From positions 1,016 to 31,705 of the forward strand of contig DBBU01000014.1 of assembly GCA_002292365.1 (NCBI GenBank): a stretch of DNA of 30,690 bases. Reading direction: 5' to 3'. This document shows positions 16,789 through 25,806 of the stretch, piece by piece. This DNA comes from Flammeovirgaceae bacterium UBA976. Lineage in GTDB: Bacteria; Bacteroidota; Bacteroidia; Cytophagales; Cyclobacteriaceae. Below the pieces are notes generated by a model. The model was not told where the DNA came from. It searched no databases and saw nothing but the letters and a program-made list of their open reading frames with translations. How positions within the stretch are numbered: the stretch's first letter is position 1; each line of letters starts with the position of its first letter. The position numbers and the translations under genes are program-made.

Positions 16789-17535
16789 TCAAACCAGATA
16801 AAAAAAGGTAAAAACAAATACCCAAACTAGATCAACAAAATGCCAATAAAGACCTACTTTTTCAATCATTTCATAATGTCCAGTGCGCTCAAGTTTGCCA
16901 GTAACGGTTTGAAAGAACACCATAAAGTTGAGCATAACACCGCTAAAAACATGAAAGCCATGAAAGCCTGTTATGAAGAAAAATAAGGCTGCGAAGTTCG
17001 GAGGTCCATATTCATTCATGGTCAAATTTGCTCCATGAAAAATACGCCCATCAAGAAGTTTAGATCCCATATCCGTTCCCGTAATAAAATGACTCCATTC
17101 CCAAGCTTGACAACTTAAAAAAGCAATACCTCCCAGCAGCGTCCATAGCATCCACTTCTCTACCCCTTTTCGATCCATTCTTTCTCCCGCTTCCACAGCT
17201 AAAACCATGGTTACACTACTTAAAATAAGCACAAATGTCATGAGCCCTACAAAAATCAAAGGTAAATGTACCCCATGTAGGAAAGGAACTGCCTCAAAAA
17301 CAACTTCTGGAACAGGCCAGTATTCTTGAGAAAAAACGAAATCGTCAATGGCACCGTCAAATGCAGGATGGCTAAACCGGATAAGACCGTAAGTGATGAG
17401 TAAAGCAGAAAAAGTAAATGCATCCGAAAGCAAGAAAAACCACATCATTAGTTTTCCATAACTTACATTCATCGGTGACACACCGCCACCCCATAAATCT
17501 TTCTTTTCTTCAATTTCTATTGCTGTACTTGACAT
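16789..17535 (-). CDS. coxC: Cytochrome c oxidase subunit III
   Basis: The 248-residue integral membrane protein has the subunit III signature: KLMMWFFLLSDAFTFSALL at the start, CQAWEWSHFI in the middle, FFITGFHGFHVFSGVMLN with its paired His, and the C-terminal GLYWHFVDLVWVFVFTFFYL. Subunit III flanks the catalytic subunit and supports proton uptake and enzyme stability; it holds no redox centre. It is the second of two subunit III-family genes in the cluster, nine bases after the first. Confidence 0.95.
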   Translation of the reverse strand: MSSTAIEIEEKKDLWGGGVSPMNVSYGKLMMWFFLLSDAFTFSALLITYGLIRFSHPAFDGAIDDFVFSQEYWPVPEVVFEAVPFLHGVHLPLIFVGLMTFVLILSSVTMVLAVEAGERMDRKGVEKWMLWTLLGGIAFLSCQAWEWSHFITGTDMGSKLLDGRIFHGANLTMNEYGPPNFAALFFFITGFHGFHVFSGVMLNFMVFFQTVTGKLERTGHYEMIEKVGLYWHFVDLVWVFVFTFFYLV

Positions 17536-17544
17536 AATTGATGA

Positions 17545-18129
17545 TTAATTATTCATTACCAAAAAAAGATACAAATAAATCCACAGTCCACCAAGAAAAT
17601 GCCAGTAGGTTGTACACATTTCAATGGCTAACATACTTTTAGAGTGAACTTTGTAATTCATCGTATCTAAAAAAACTACTAATAAAAACACCAAACCCCC
17701 TATTAGATGAGCTAAATGTAGTCCTGAAAATATATAGACAAAGGATCCCGAAGGGTTCCCTACTAAAAAAATATCTTGAGACACTAATTTGACCCATGAT
17801 AAATATTGCATATAAAAAAAGACCATAGCTATCGCAGCCGTCGCAGTAATTCCAATCTTCACCTCTTTAAGTGAGTTGTCTTTTGCTTTTAAATAGGTCC
17901 AATGCATAGCAATGCTACTTAAAACAAGCACCAAGGTAGAATACAAAAACATATCAGGCATATCAAATTGTAACCATCTCCCATCAGATTTTTTTACAAT
18001 GTAAGCACTAGTCAAACCTGCAAAAAGCATACATATAGAGACAATGAACAGCCATAAAGCAAATTTCTTAGCATTAACTGATTTTAATTTGAAATTTCTA
18101 TTTGCGAAAATGACCGTTGTATTCTCCAT
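17545..18129 (-). CDS. Cytochrome c oxidase subunit III-like protein (shorter paralogue)
   Basis: The 194-residue protein has five membrane spans. Family motifs are KKFALWLFIVSICMLFAGLTSAY near the start (split by a short turn), FVYIFSGLHLAHLIGGLVFL, and the end TTYWHFLGGLWIYLYLFLV. It is the shorter type of subunit III that stands next to coxC in many Bacteroidota oxidase clusters; whether both are in the same complex is not known from sequence. Its ATG overlaps the ctaB stop as TAATG. Confidence 0.92.
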   Translation of the reverse strand: MENTTVIFANRNFKLKSVNAKKFALWLFIVSICMLFAGLTSAYIVKKSDGRWLQFDMPDMFLYSTLVLVLSSIAMHWTYLKAKDNSLKEVKIGITATAAIAMVFFYMQYLSWVKLVSQDIFLVGNPSGSFVYIFSGLHLAHLIGGLVFLLVVFLDTMNYKVHSKSMLAIEMCTTYWHFLGGLWIYLYLFLVMNN

Positions 18130-19019
18130 TATAATTTATCAAGTAAGTATGATATCTGAACTATTGGTAGATAAATAAATGAGCTAAACATAATTCTTAA
18201 AGCAGATTTATGTGAATTATCTTTCATTAATTGGAATGTCTGTGCTAAAAATAAAGCACCACAACAAGTAGCGATGATACCACTGTTCAATCCCGTTAAA
18301 CCGAAATAAGTGGGAAGTAATCCCAACGGCAATAGGAAAAGGGTGTAGACCATGATATTAATCGCCGTGTTGAGGTCTTTTTTGCCGCCACTAGGCAATA
18401 ACTTAAAACCTGCTTTCTTATAATCATCATCAGAAACCCAAGCTATAGCCCAAAAATGAGGAAACTGCCAAATAAACTGGATACCAAAAATAATCCATGC
18501 TTCATAAGTAAGCGTACCCGTTGCGGCAACCCATCCTATTAAAGGAGGCAACGCACCGGGTATGGCTCCAACAAAAACAGCTACGGGACCTACCCTTTTT
18601 AAGGGCGTATACACAAAGGCATAAATAATCAAAGAACTTGTAGCCAACAGCGCCGCATACATATTGGTACAGTAAGCCACCAAAGTAATCCCCCCAGAAA
18701 ATACTACTACACTATATATCGTGGCTTCTAAATGGCTTATTTTAGAGGTAGGTATTGGACGTCCTGAAGTTCGCTTCATTAAGATATCTAAATTCCGTTC
18801 GATAACCTGATTGATAGTTACTGCTGCACCAGATATAAGAAATGATCCCAAACTAAGCATCAATAAAAGAAATAAATCAGGCGTACCTTCTGCACCTAGC
18901 AAAAAACCAAATGCTGCAGAAAATGCGACAAGAAAAGATAACCTTGGTTTTAATAACTCATAGTACGCTTTCAGCTTAATAGCTACTAAACCTATATTGC
19001 TTATCTCTAAATTATTCAT
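18129..19019 (-). CDS. ctaB: Protoheme IX farnesyltransferase (heme O synthase)
   Basis: CtaB/CyoE attaches a farnesyl group to heme B, giving heme O, the precursor of the heme A used by this oxidase. The 296-residue inner membrane prenyltransferase (UbiA superfamily) shows ELLKPRLSFL and the first Asp motif NQVIERNLDILMKRTSGRP (N70, D78, R83 to R87). The second motif is WVSDDDYKKAGFKLLP (Asp197-199). About nine hydrophobic helices are present. It lies 20 bases after coxA. No ctaA (heme A synthase) is in the window. Confidence 0.96.
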   Translation of the reverse strand: MNNLEISNIGLVAIKLKAYYELLKPRLSFLVAFSAAFGFLLGAEGTPDLFLLLMLSLGSFLISGAAVTINQVIERNLDILMKRTSGRPIPTSKISHLEATIYSVVVFSGGITLVAYCTNMYAALLATSSLIIYAFVYTPLKRVGPVAVFVGAIPGALPPLIGWVAATGTLTYEAWIIFGIQFIWQFPHFWAIAWVSDDDYKKAGFKLLPSGGKKDLNTAINIMVYTLFLLPLGLLPTYFGLTGLNSGIIATCCGALFLAQTFQLMKDNSHKSALRIMFSSFIYLPIVQISYLLDKL

Positions 19020-19039
19020 TGTTGATTTTAACTAAAGTG

Positions 19040-20890
19040 TTAAGAAGCTGATTGCTCTTTTTTACTCTCTTCGTTCTCAAAATCAGTATTCGATTCTTTA
19101 GTCTGGTGATAAGGCACTGTTTGGGGAATAAAATCATCCTTTGCGCCTGGCTTGGAATAATCATATGGCCATCGATAAACTTTAGGAATCTCTCCAGGCC
19201 AATTACCATGTTCCGGAACTCTTGGGGTCGTCCACTCTAAAGTATTAGAGTTCCATGGATTGAGCGGTGCTTTTTTACCTTTAAAAATATTATAGAAAAA
19301 GTTAAATAAGAAGATGAATTGAGCACCAAAAGTAATGATAGCAGCTACCGTTACAAATGAATTTAAATCTAAAAATGAACTAAAAGCATCAAAATTAGTG
19401 AATGAGTAATATCTTCTAGGAAAGCCCGCGATACCAATATAATGTAAGGGGAAAAACACTAAATAAACACCTACAAAAGTTAGCCAGAAGTGGATGTAAC
19501 CTAGCTTTTCATCCATCATCCTACCAAACATTTTGGGAAACCAATGATAAACACCTGCAAGCAAGCCAAAGAAAGCCGCGCTACCCATGACTAGATGAAA
19601 ATGGGCTACTACAAAATAGGTATCATGCAAATTGATATCAATTGCCGCGTTACCAAGGAAAAGGCCCGTCAATCCTCCTGATATAAAGAATGATACGAGT
19701 CCAATCGAGAACAACATAGCTGGAGTGAAAACAAGATTACCCTTCCACAAGGTCGTTATGTAATTGAAAGCCTTCACAGCAGATGGAATGGCTATGATCA
19801 AGGTCAGAAACATAAATATAGACCCCAAAAATGGATTCATCCCTGTAATAAACATATGATGAGCCCATACAATAAAAGATAAAAAGGCTATCGCTAAGAT
19901 AGAACCGATCATAGCGGTATATCCAAAAATGGGCTTTCTAGAGTTGGTTGAAATGACTTCCGATGTAATACCTAATGCGGGTAAAATCACTATATAAACT
20001 TCTGGGTGACCTAGGAACCAAAATAGATGTTGGAATAGAATCGGACTACCTCCTAAGTTTGGAAGTGCCTCTCCTCCAATGAAAATTTCTGAAAGGTAAA
20101 AACTTGTACCAAAAGATCGGTCAAACACGAGCAGCAATACACAAGCTACTAATACAGGAAAAGACAATAGACCTAAAACAGCTGTGATAAAGAAAGCCCA
20201 AATAGTCAATGGCATTCTGCGGAAGGTCATTCCTTCTGTTCTTAAATTTATGACGGTAGTGATGTAATTGATTCCACCCAATAAGGTAGAGGCGATAAAG
20301 AAAACCATAGATACCAACCAGAGGGTCATTCCCATTCCTGATCCACTCATGGCCTGTGGCAAGGCACTTAATGGAGGATATATGGTCCATCCACCACTTG
20401 CAGGTCCCGTAGATAAAAACATAGATATGAACATAATCACACTAGAGAGGAAGAAGAACCAATAAGATAGTAGATTCATAAATCCAGAGGCCATATCACG
20501 GGCTCCAAGTTGTAGAGGAATCAAATAGTTACTAAAAGTTCCACTTAAGCCCGCCGTTAGTACAAAGAAAACCATGATCGTTCCGTGCATGGTAATCATG
20601 GCTAAATAGAACTCTGGATCTAGTTTACCCGAGTTAGAAATCCAATCTCCTAAAAAAGGCTGAAGGAAACCCATATCCATATCTGGGAATCCTAGCTGCA
20701 AACGGAAAATAACTGAAAGCCCACCTCCTAGAATCGCCCAAAAAATACCTGTAATCAAAAACTGTTTAGCAATCGTTTTGTGATCTGTTGAAAAAATATA
20801 CTTAAAAATAAAACTTTGCTCATGATGTTCTTCATGATGGTCATCGCCATGAACCAACTCATCTGTAACTTGAATATCTGTAATCGACAT
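19040..20890 (-). CDS. coxA: Cytochrome c oxidase subunit I
   Basis: This is the catalytic subunit that reduces O2 to water and pumps protons. The 616-residue protein has the 12-helix core. Heme a ligands are His102 (MHGTIMVFF) and His432. The heme a3 ligand is His430 (HDTYFVVAHFH). CuB ligands are His295, His344 and His345 (WAHHMF), with the cross-linked Tyr299 in GHPEVY. The Tyr five residues from the CuB His places it in the A family. The N-terminus is His/Glu rich (HGDDHHEEHHEQ) and the C-terminus ends in a short charged tail. It lies seven bases after coxB. Confidence 0.98.
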   Translation of the reverse strand: MSITDIQVTDELVHGDDHHEEHHEQSFIFKYIFSTDHKTIAKQFLITGIFWAILGGGLSVIFRLQLGFPDMDMGFLQPFLGDWISNSGKLDPEFYLAMITMHGTIMVFFVLTAGLSGTFSNYLIPLQLGARDMASGFMNLLSYWFFFLSSVIMFISMFLSTGPASGGWTIYPPLSALPQAMSGSGMGMTLWLVSMVFFIASTLLGGINYITTVINLRTEGMTFRRMPLTIWAFFITAVLGLLSFPVLVACVLLLVFDRSFGTSFYLSEIFIGGEALPNLGGSPILFQHLFWFLGHPEVYIVILPALGITSEVISTNSRKPIFGYTAMIGSILAIAFLSFIVWAHHMFITGMNPFLGSIFMFLTLIIAIPSAVKAFNYITTLWKGNLVFTPAMLFSIGLVSFFISGGLTGLFLGNAAIDINLHDTYFVVAHFHLVMGSAAFFGLLAGVYHWFPKMFGRMMDEKLGYIHFWLTFVGVYLVFFPLHYIGIAGFPRRYYSFTNFDAFSSFLDLNSFVTVAAIITFGAQFIFLFNFFYNIFKGKKAPLNPWNSNTLEWTTPRVPEHGNWPGEIPKVYRWPYDYSKPGAKDDFIPQTVPYHQTKESNTDFENEESKKEQSAS

Positions 20891-20897
20891 ATTTTAA

Positions 20898-21983
20898 TTA
20901 TTTGGAACCACTAACTGTTAAACCGTTCGGGGCAGCTAAATCTGCAGGACTTTCTATCCCTGCCACAACACTCGCCGCTTCTCTTAATTTTGCAGGTACT
21001 TCTGTGAGATAATCTGCATTTTGCTTCAACCAAGGCTCTTGAGATTTGAACCATTCCTTATAATCCTCGAGCTCATCCACTACAATAATGTACCTCATAG
21101 CAAAGTGACCTTGTCCACATATTTTATTGCAAACGAGTTCATATTGAAAATCGGGATTTTTGGTTTCTGTACGCATCTCTTCCGTAGTTTTTGTGGGTTC
21201 AAACCAGAATTGTGTCGGCATACCCGGTACCGCATTCATTTGTAAACGAAAATGGGGTTGATATACACTGTGGATCACATCTCGCGCACGAATGTTAAAA
21301 CGGACGGGTTTTCCTTTGGGAACGTGAATTTCTCTTGGGATAAAATCATCAAAGGAAGCGCGATCAGAGAAATCAATGCCCATTTGATTGGTTGCATCAA
21401 TTTTTAAATAATTATAACCTCCCAAAACGTTGTCTGCTCCTGGATACCTAACCGACCAGGCGTATTGATATCCCATAATTTCAATTACTTCCGAACCTTC
21501 TGGCGATTCTCTTGTAATGTCCATCCAGGCTTTCCATCCTGTAAAAACAAGAGCTGCAAGCACAATAGCAGGAATAATGGTCCAAATCATTTCTAATTTA
21601 TTGTTGTGCGGATAGAAATAAGCCACTTGATTTTTGCGATGCTGATATTTCCACGAAAAACCAAAGAGAAAAATGTGCGTAACAATGAATACGACACCCG
21701 TAATCGCCATCGTCCACCAGAATAGCATATCAGTAATAACCCCATGCTTAGAAGCCACTGGTAGCACAAAATCGTCTTCTAATCCTCCAAAGGAATAATA
21801 AAAACCACCCACTAAACCCACAATTAGAAATAAAAGCAATAAGTTGGCTTGTGTGCCATTTGATGAAGGAATTTTAGTACTTGAATCTCCTTTGATCACA
21901 TCAACGAGAGATGATACCCTAAATATGGCAAACAATATTACCAGAATGAGTATTGCAGCTATGATTATAATTGTATTCAACAT
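20898..21983 (-). CDS. coxB: Cytochrome c oxidase subunit II
   Basis: Subunit II takes electrons through the CuA centre. The 361-residue protein has an extra N-terminal span (about 3-21) and another near 47-65 before the two usual hairpin helices (about 87-108 and 132-150). The periplasmic cupredoxin domain follows, with CuA ligands His238 (VIHSVYQPHF), Cys285, Cys289, His293 and Met296 (CNKICGQGHFAM). The Glu found between the two Cys in many homologues is Lys287 here. There is no C-terminal heme c domain, so this is not a caa3 oxidase; electrons must come from a separate cytochrome c or from the alternative complex III. It lies 15 bases after actF. Confidence 0.97.
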   Translation of the reverse strand: MLNTIIIIAAILILVILFAIFRVSSLVDVIKGDSSTKIPSSNGTQANLLLLFLIVGLVGGFYYSFGGLEDDFVLPVASKHGVITDMLFWWTMAITGVVFIVTHIFLFGFSWKYQHRKNQVAYFYPHNNKLEMIWTIIPAIVLAALVFTGWKAWMDITRESPEGSEVIEIMGYQYAWSVRYPGADNVLGGYNYLKIDATNQMGIDFSDRASFDDFIPREIHVPKGKPVRFNIRARDVIHSVYQPHFRLQMNAVPGMPTQFWFEPTKTTEEMRTETKNPDFQYELVCNKICGQGHFAMRYIIVVDELEDYKEWFKSQEPWLKQNADYLTEVPAKLREAASVVAGIESPADLAAPNGLTVSGSK

Positions 21984-21998
21984 AGAATTATTTATAAT

Positions 21999-23285
21999 TT
22001 ATTGTACGTGGTGATGTAAGCTTTCATTCAACATAGGATCATTTTTGGCAAATAAAGGGGCTTTAGATAGGCTATTAAATACTACATAAAAAAAGGCGCC
22101 ACCATAAATCAGCATGGTCCCAAATTCTACTAATCCATAACCTCCATTTTCTTTTAGCGAACCTGGAGTAATCATTAAATAAAAATCAATCCAGTGTCCA
22201 AAAATAACAATCGGCGTAACCACTTTTAGAATCGCCGTATGACGTTTTGCATCTCTCGGCATTAGCAAAAGGAAAGGTAAAATAAAATTTAAAAACAAGT
22301 TCACAAAGAAAATAATTCCATATTGGTCATTATTCCATCTTTCGACAAAATATATGGTTTCTTCCGGGATATTGGCATAATATATCAATAGGAACTGTGA
22401 GAACCATATATATGTCCAAAATACAGAGAAGGCAAAAACGAATTTCCCAATATCATGTAGATGATTTTCATTGACAATTGAAAGTAAGCCTTTTTCCTTT
22501 AAGTGAATAGTAATAAAGGTAATTAGCGCAAGGGTAGTTACCCACCAACTAGCGAAAACATACCAACCAAACATGGTACTGAACCAATGCGTATCAATAG
22601 ACATTACCCAATCCCAAGCGGCTATAGAAGAGGTTACAGCAAAAATAATTAGAAATACTGCCGATAGCTTTCTCATACTGTACCAAGAGGCTGTGCCTCC
22701 TTCAAAATGCTCTTGAAACGCTAACTTTCTTAATTTCATGAATAAATAATACCACAAACCAAAGAAGAACACCATTCTTGCTATAAAAAATACAGGAACA
22801 GATGGATGATCGCTCAAGGGCCAAAAGAAATAAGCTTTTTTGGCATTGATGATACTATCAAATTCGTGAGAGGTAGTATCGTATAAATCATGATGTGTCC
22901 AATGAAATAGATCATGCCCAAACACAAAAAAACTGACTAACATAAGGATCCCTGCGATAGGTAACCAGCTTCCAAAAGCTAAGGGAATTCTTTTTATTCC
23001 TGCAGACCAACCTGCTTGTGCAGCATATTGCAAGGCAAAAAAGAAAACACCCACAATAGCAATTCCTGTGAAATAAATATTGTTGATCCAGATATCAACG
23101 CCTAAACGATTGATCCAACTAAAGGCATGTCCACTTTCGTGAGCAGCTTCTTCATGATGTCCTCCCGTGCTCATTAAAACAATACCTAGAACGGTAAGGG
23201 CAATTCCAATCCCTACTGTAATTAAGAGGTTCTTTTTGGCTTTCAACGAAAAATCATATTTTTCTTCTACCGTGGTCATAGACAT
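21999..23285 (-). CDS. actF: Alternative complex III subunit ActF (quinone-binding membrane subunit)
   Basis: The 428-residue integral membrane protein has about ten spans, beginning with KKNLLITVGIGIALTVLGIV. Typical ActF stretches are DIWINNIYFTGIAIVGVFFFAL, FHWTHHDLYD, FFWPLSDHPSVPVFFIAR, AAWDWVMSIDTHWFSTMFGWY (split for length), and WFSQFLLIYYANIPEET. ActF pairs with ActC in the membrane part of the complex and is related to the NrfD-like subunits. It may carry a proton path. It follows actE after six bases. Its gene precedes coxB, joining the act and cox blocks. Confidence 0.94.
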   Translation of the reverse strand: MSMTTVEEKYDFSLKAKKNLLITVGIGIALTVLGIVLMSTGGHHEEAAHESGHAFSWINRLGVDIWINNIYFTGIAIVGVFFFALQYAAQAGWSAGIKRIPLAFGSWLPIAGILMLVSFFVFGHDLFHWTHHDLYDTTSHEFDSIINAKKAYFFWPLSDHPSVPVFFIARMVFFFGLWYYLFMKLRKLAFQEHFEGGTASWYSMRKLSAVFLIIFAVTSSIAAWDWVMSIDTHWFSTMFGWYVFASWWVTTLALITFITIHLKEKGLLSIVNENHLHDIGKFVFAFSVFWTYIWFSQFLLIYYANIPEETIYFVERWNNDQYGIIFFVNLFLNFILPFLLLMPRDAKRHTAILKVVTPIVIFGHWIDFYLMITPGSLKENGGYGLVEFGTMLIYGGAFFYVVFNSLSKAPLFAKNDPMLNESLHHHVQ

Positions 23286-23291
23286 GCGAAT

Positions 23292-23900
23292 TTATTGCTG
23301 TAAAACTTTAACATACATAGCGATCTTCCAACGCTCCTCTGGACTTATTTGAGAAGCATGCGAACCCATTCTTCCTTTGCCATGAGTAATGACTTGGTAA
23401 ATATGACCCGTTCCTTTGTTTACTACTGAGGCAGAAGTATAGGCAGTAACCCCCTTGTACACCTTACCCACTTTACCATCACCCAAACCTTTGGCACCAT
23501 GACAATGGCTACAAAAGCGCGTATACAAAACTTTGCCATCTGCGAGTATCGCTTTGGTCGAATCTAACGGATTCTCTAAAAGCAAATCAGCGGCTACGTA
23601 GTCATCGGGAGCAAATGTAGGGGTTAGATACTGACCTCTTTTAACCGTGCCTTTTACCGGTTCCCTCATGGTCATATTAAATGCATTGTAGGGGTTGGAA
23701 TTATAGAATTCGGCAGGAACATCTTCCCCGTTTGAACTTACCCACCTGCCCGCTTCTTTATCAACTATCTGACTCAAAGGTTCATAAGGGGTGGAATGAT
23801 ACATCTGCGGCGAGAATTCAACACCGGGATTATCGGGTCCAGCTGCACACGAAAACATGAACAGCGCTATGATGGTTGTATAAATAGTATTTATTTTCAT
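23292..23900 (-). CDS. actE: Alternative complex III subunit ActE (monoheme cytochrome c lipoprotein)
   Basis: I chose the ATG at 23900, one base after the actD stop, giving 202 residues; the frame is open to 23915, which would overlap actD. A short signal (MKINTIYTTIIALFMFSC) ends in a lipobox Cys18, so the protein is lipid-anchored on the periplasmic side. A class I heme c site FCSHCHG is at Cys130-Cys133-His134. A likely axial Met178 stands in GKGRMGSHASQ. The conserved VKRGQYLTPTF segment before the heme domain is typical of ActE. It relays electrons in the periplasmic part of the complex. Confidence 0.94.
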   Translation of the reverse strand: MKINTIYTTIIALFMFSCAAGPDNPGVEFSPQMYHSTPYEPLSQIVDKEAGRWVSSNGEDVPAEFYNSNPYNAFNMTMREPVKGTVKRGQYLTPTFAPDDYVAADLLLENPLDSTKAILADGKVLYTRFCSHCHGAKGLGDGKVGKVYKGVTAYTSASVVNKGTGHIYQVITHGKGRMGSHASQISPEERWKIAMYVKVLQQ

Positions 23901-23901
23901 T

Positions 23902-24435
23902 TTAAGCCTCATCAAAGGTTTTCTGATTTACTTCACTTGCACCATTATCTTTCAAAATTTTATCAATTTTAGCAACATCAATTTTGTTTTGATCTAAATC
24001 AATGGCCATGACATGTTTATCATCTGTAATTCTTAGATCAAAAATTCTTGGTTTCGCCCAAGGCTTTAAGTCACTCACTATGAAGAAAGTAAAACACATT
24101 CCATAAGCAGCTAATAAAACAGTTAACTCAAATATTACTGGTACAAATGATGGATAAGGAATAAAGTCTTTGCCTCCTATAATCATCGGCCAATCTACAC
24201 CCATCATACCTATTTGCATAGTCAATGCCAAGGACGTCCCTAAAACACCAAACAAGAAAGCGACGATGGATAATTTAGATCGTTTATATCCCAAAACATC
24301 GTCAATACCATGCACAGGAAAAGGACTGTAAACTTCATGTATTTTGACTCCAGCAGTTCTAATATTCGTTATCGCACTTAGAAGAATATCTTCATCCTCG
24401 TAAACACCTAAAATAAATTTTGTATTTGACATCAT
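23902..24435 (-). CDS. actD: Alternative complex III subunit ActD (DUF3341)
   Basis: The 177-residue membrane protein begins [17 protein letters not shown], a cytoplasmic ferredoxin-like DUF3341 domain. Then comes the conserved [23 protein letters not shown] (given in two parts: [12 protein letters not shown] and LGYKRSKLS), and two membrane spans at about 56-77 and 98-120. ActD is a small structural subunit in contact with ActB/ActC. Its start overlaps the actC stop as ATGA; a second Met follows directly, so the start could be one codon later. Confidence 0.94.
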   Translation of the reverse strand: MMSNTKFILGVYEDEDILLSAITNIRTAGVKIHEVYSPFPVHGIDDVLGYKRSKLSIVAFLFGVLGTSLALTMQIGMMGVDWPMIIGGKDFIPYPSFVPVIFELTVLLAAYGMCFTFFIVSDLKPWAKPRIFDLRITDDKHVMAIDLDQNKIDVAKIDKILKDNGASEVNQKTFDEA

Positions 24436-25796
24436 TTCGCTTTTTCTCCGGTTGTTTTTATAATACTCTTCACTTCAGCCATATTGATCACGGGAAAGAA
24501 CTTAGCGAACAAAAAGAAACAAGTAAAAAATAACCCAAACGTAAATACATACACTCCCACATCTACGAAAGTCGGATAAAACATGGCCCAACTGGAGGGT
24601 AGAAAATCTCGATGCAATGAAGTAACGATAATTACAAATCGCTCAAACCACATACCAATATTCACAACGATAGACAGCACAAAGGTGGCAGCTATATTGG
24701 TCCTGATCTTCTTGAACCAAAATAATTGAGGCGAAACTACATTACAAGTCATCATCGCAGCATACGCCCACCAATAAGGTCCCGTCGCTCGATTTAAAAA
24801 TGCATATTGTTCCGCTTCTACTCCTGAATACCAAGCAATAAATAACTCCGTTAAATAGGCCACACCCACTATTGATCCGGTGATGATAATTACAATATTC
24901 ATCATTTCAAGATGTTGTATGGTAATGTAGTCCTCAAGCTTATAAACCTTTCTAGTAACAATCATGAGGGTCAAAACCATTGCAAATCCAGAAAATATAG
25001 CACCTGCTACAAAATAGGGAGGAAATATAGTCGTATGCCAGCCAGGAATGACCGAGGTTGCAAAATCCATTGAGACAATGGTGTGGACCGAAAGCACCAA
25101 TGGAGTAGCTAAGCCTGCCAATACCAATGCGACCGTTTCATACCTACTCCAAGTCTTTGCAGCGCCATCCCAACCAAAGCTCAGTGCTCCATAAATAGAT
25201 TTAGAAATCTTATTTCTAGCACGATCTCTTATCGTGGCAAAGTCAGGAATTAAACCGATGTACCAAAATATCAATGACACCAAAAAGTAAGTGGAAATAG
25301 CAAATACATCCCACAAGAGTGGAGAGTTAAAATTAACCCAAAGTGATCCAAACGTATTGGGTAAAGGAAACATCCAATAAATAGCTAACCAGGGTCTTCC
25401 CGTATGTAAAATAGGAAATTGCAAAGCACATATAACTGCAAAAATTGTCATCGCCTCAGCAGCCCTGTTGATGGACATCCTCCAACGTTGTCTAAACAAT
25501 AATAAAATAGCTGATATTAACGTACCGGCGTGACCAATACCTACCCACCAAACAAAGTTGGTAATATCCCAAGCCCAACCAACGGTTTTATTGAGGCCCC
25601 ACATGCCTACACCATGCCATAGAAGTAAAAATACAGTGTAAGCACCGACCGCAAATAAACCCAGCGAAATGGTCATAGCCAACATCCATAATTTAGTTGG
25701 CTTCTCCTCTACGCGTCTAGAAATATCCTCGGTAACATCGTGGACTGTTTTTCCTCCTGTTATTAAAGGTTCTCTAATTACTGATTCTGAACTCAT
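24432..25796 (-). CDS. actC: Alternative complex III subunit ActC (NrfD/PsrC-like quinol-binding subunit)
   Basis: The 454-residue protein has about ten membrane spans and belongs to the NrfD/PsrC family. Typical stretches are [72 protein letters not shown], and [21 protein letters not shown] (last two given in part). In alternative complex III, ActC is the likely site of quinol oxidation next to the ActB iron-sulfur clusters. It lies 10 bases after actB and overlaps actD. Confidence 0.96.
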   Translation of the reverse strand: MSSESVIREPLITGGKTVHDVTEDISRRVEEKPTKLWMLAMTISLGLFAVGAYTVFLLLWHGVGMWGLNKTVGWAWDITNFVWWVGIGHAGTLISAILLLFRQRWRMSINRAAEAMTIFAVICALQFPILHTGRPWLAIYWMFPLPNTFGSLWVNFNSPLLWDVFAISTYFLVSLIFWYIGLIPDFATIRDRARNKISKSIYGALSFGWDGAAKTWSRYETVALVLAGLATPLVLSVHTIVSMDFATSVIPGWHTTIFPPYFVAGAIFSGFAMVLTLMIVTRKVYKLEDYITIQHLEMMNIVIIITGSIVGVAYLTELFIAWYSGVEAEQYAFLNRATGPYWWAYAAMMTCNVVSPQLFWFKKIRTNIAATFVLSIVVNIGMWFERFVIIVTSLHRDFLPSSWAMFYPTFVDVGVYVFTFGLFFTCFFLFAKFFPVINMAEVKSIIKTTGEKAK

Positions 25797-25806
25797 ATTC
25801 TAATCT

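Noticed and set aside
19012..19209. 65-codon minus-strand frame between coxA and ctaB
   Set aside because: It lies in another frame of the coxA 3' end and runs into the ctaB start; no independent support.
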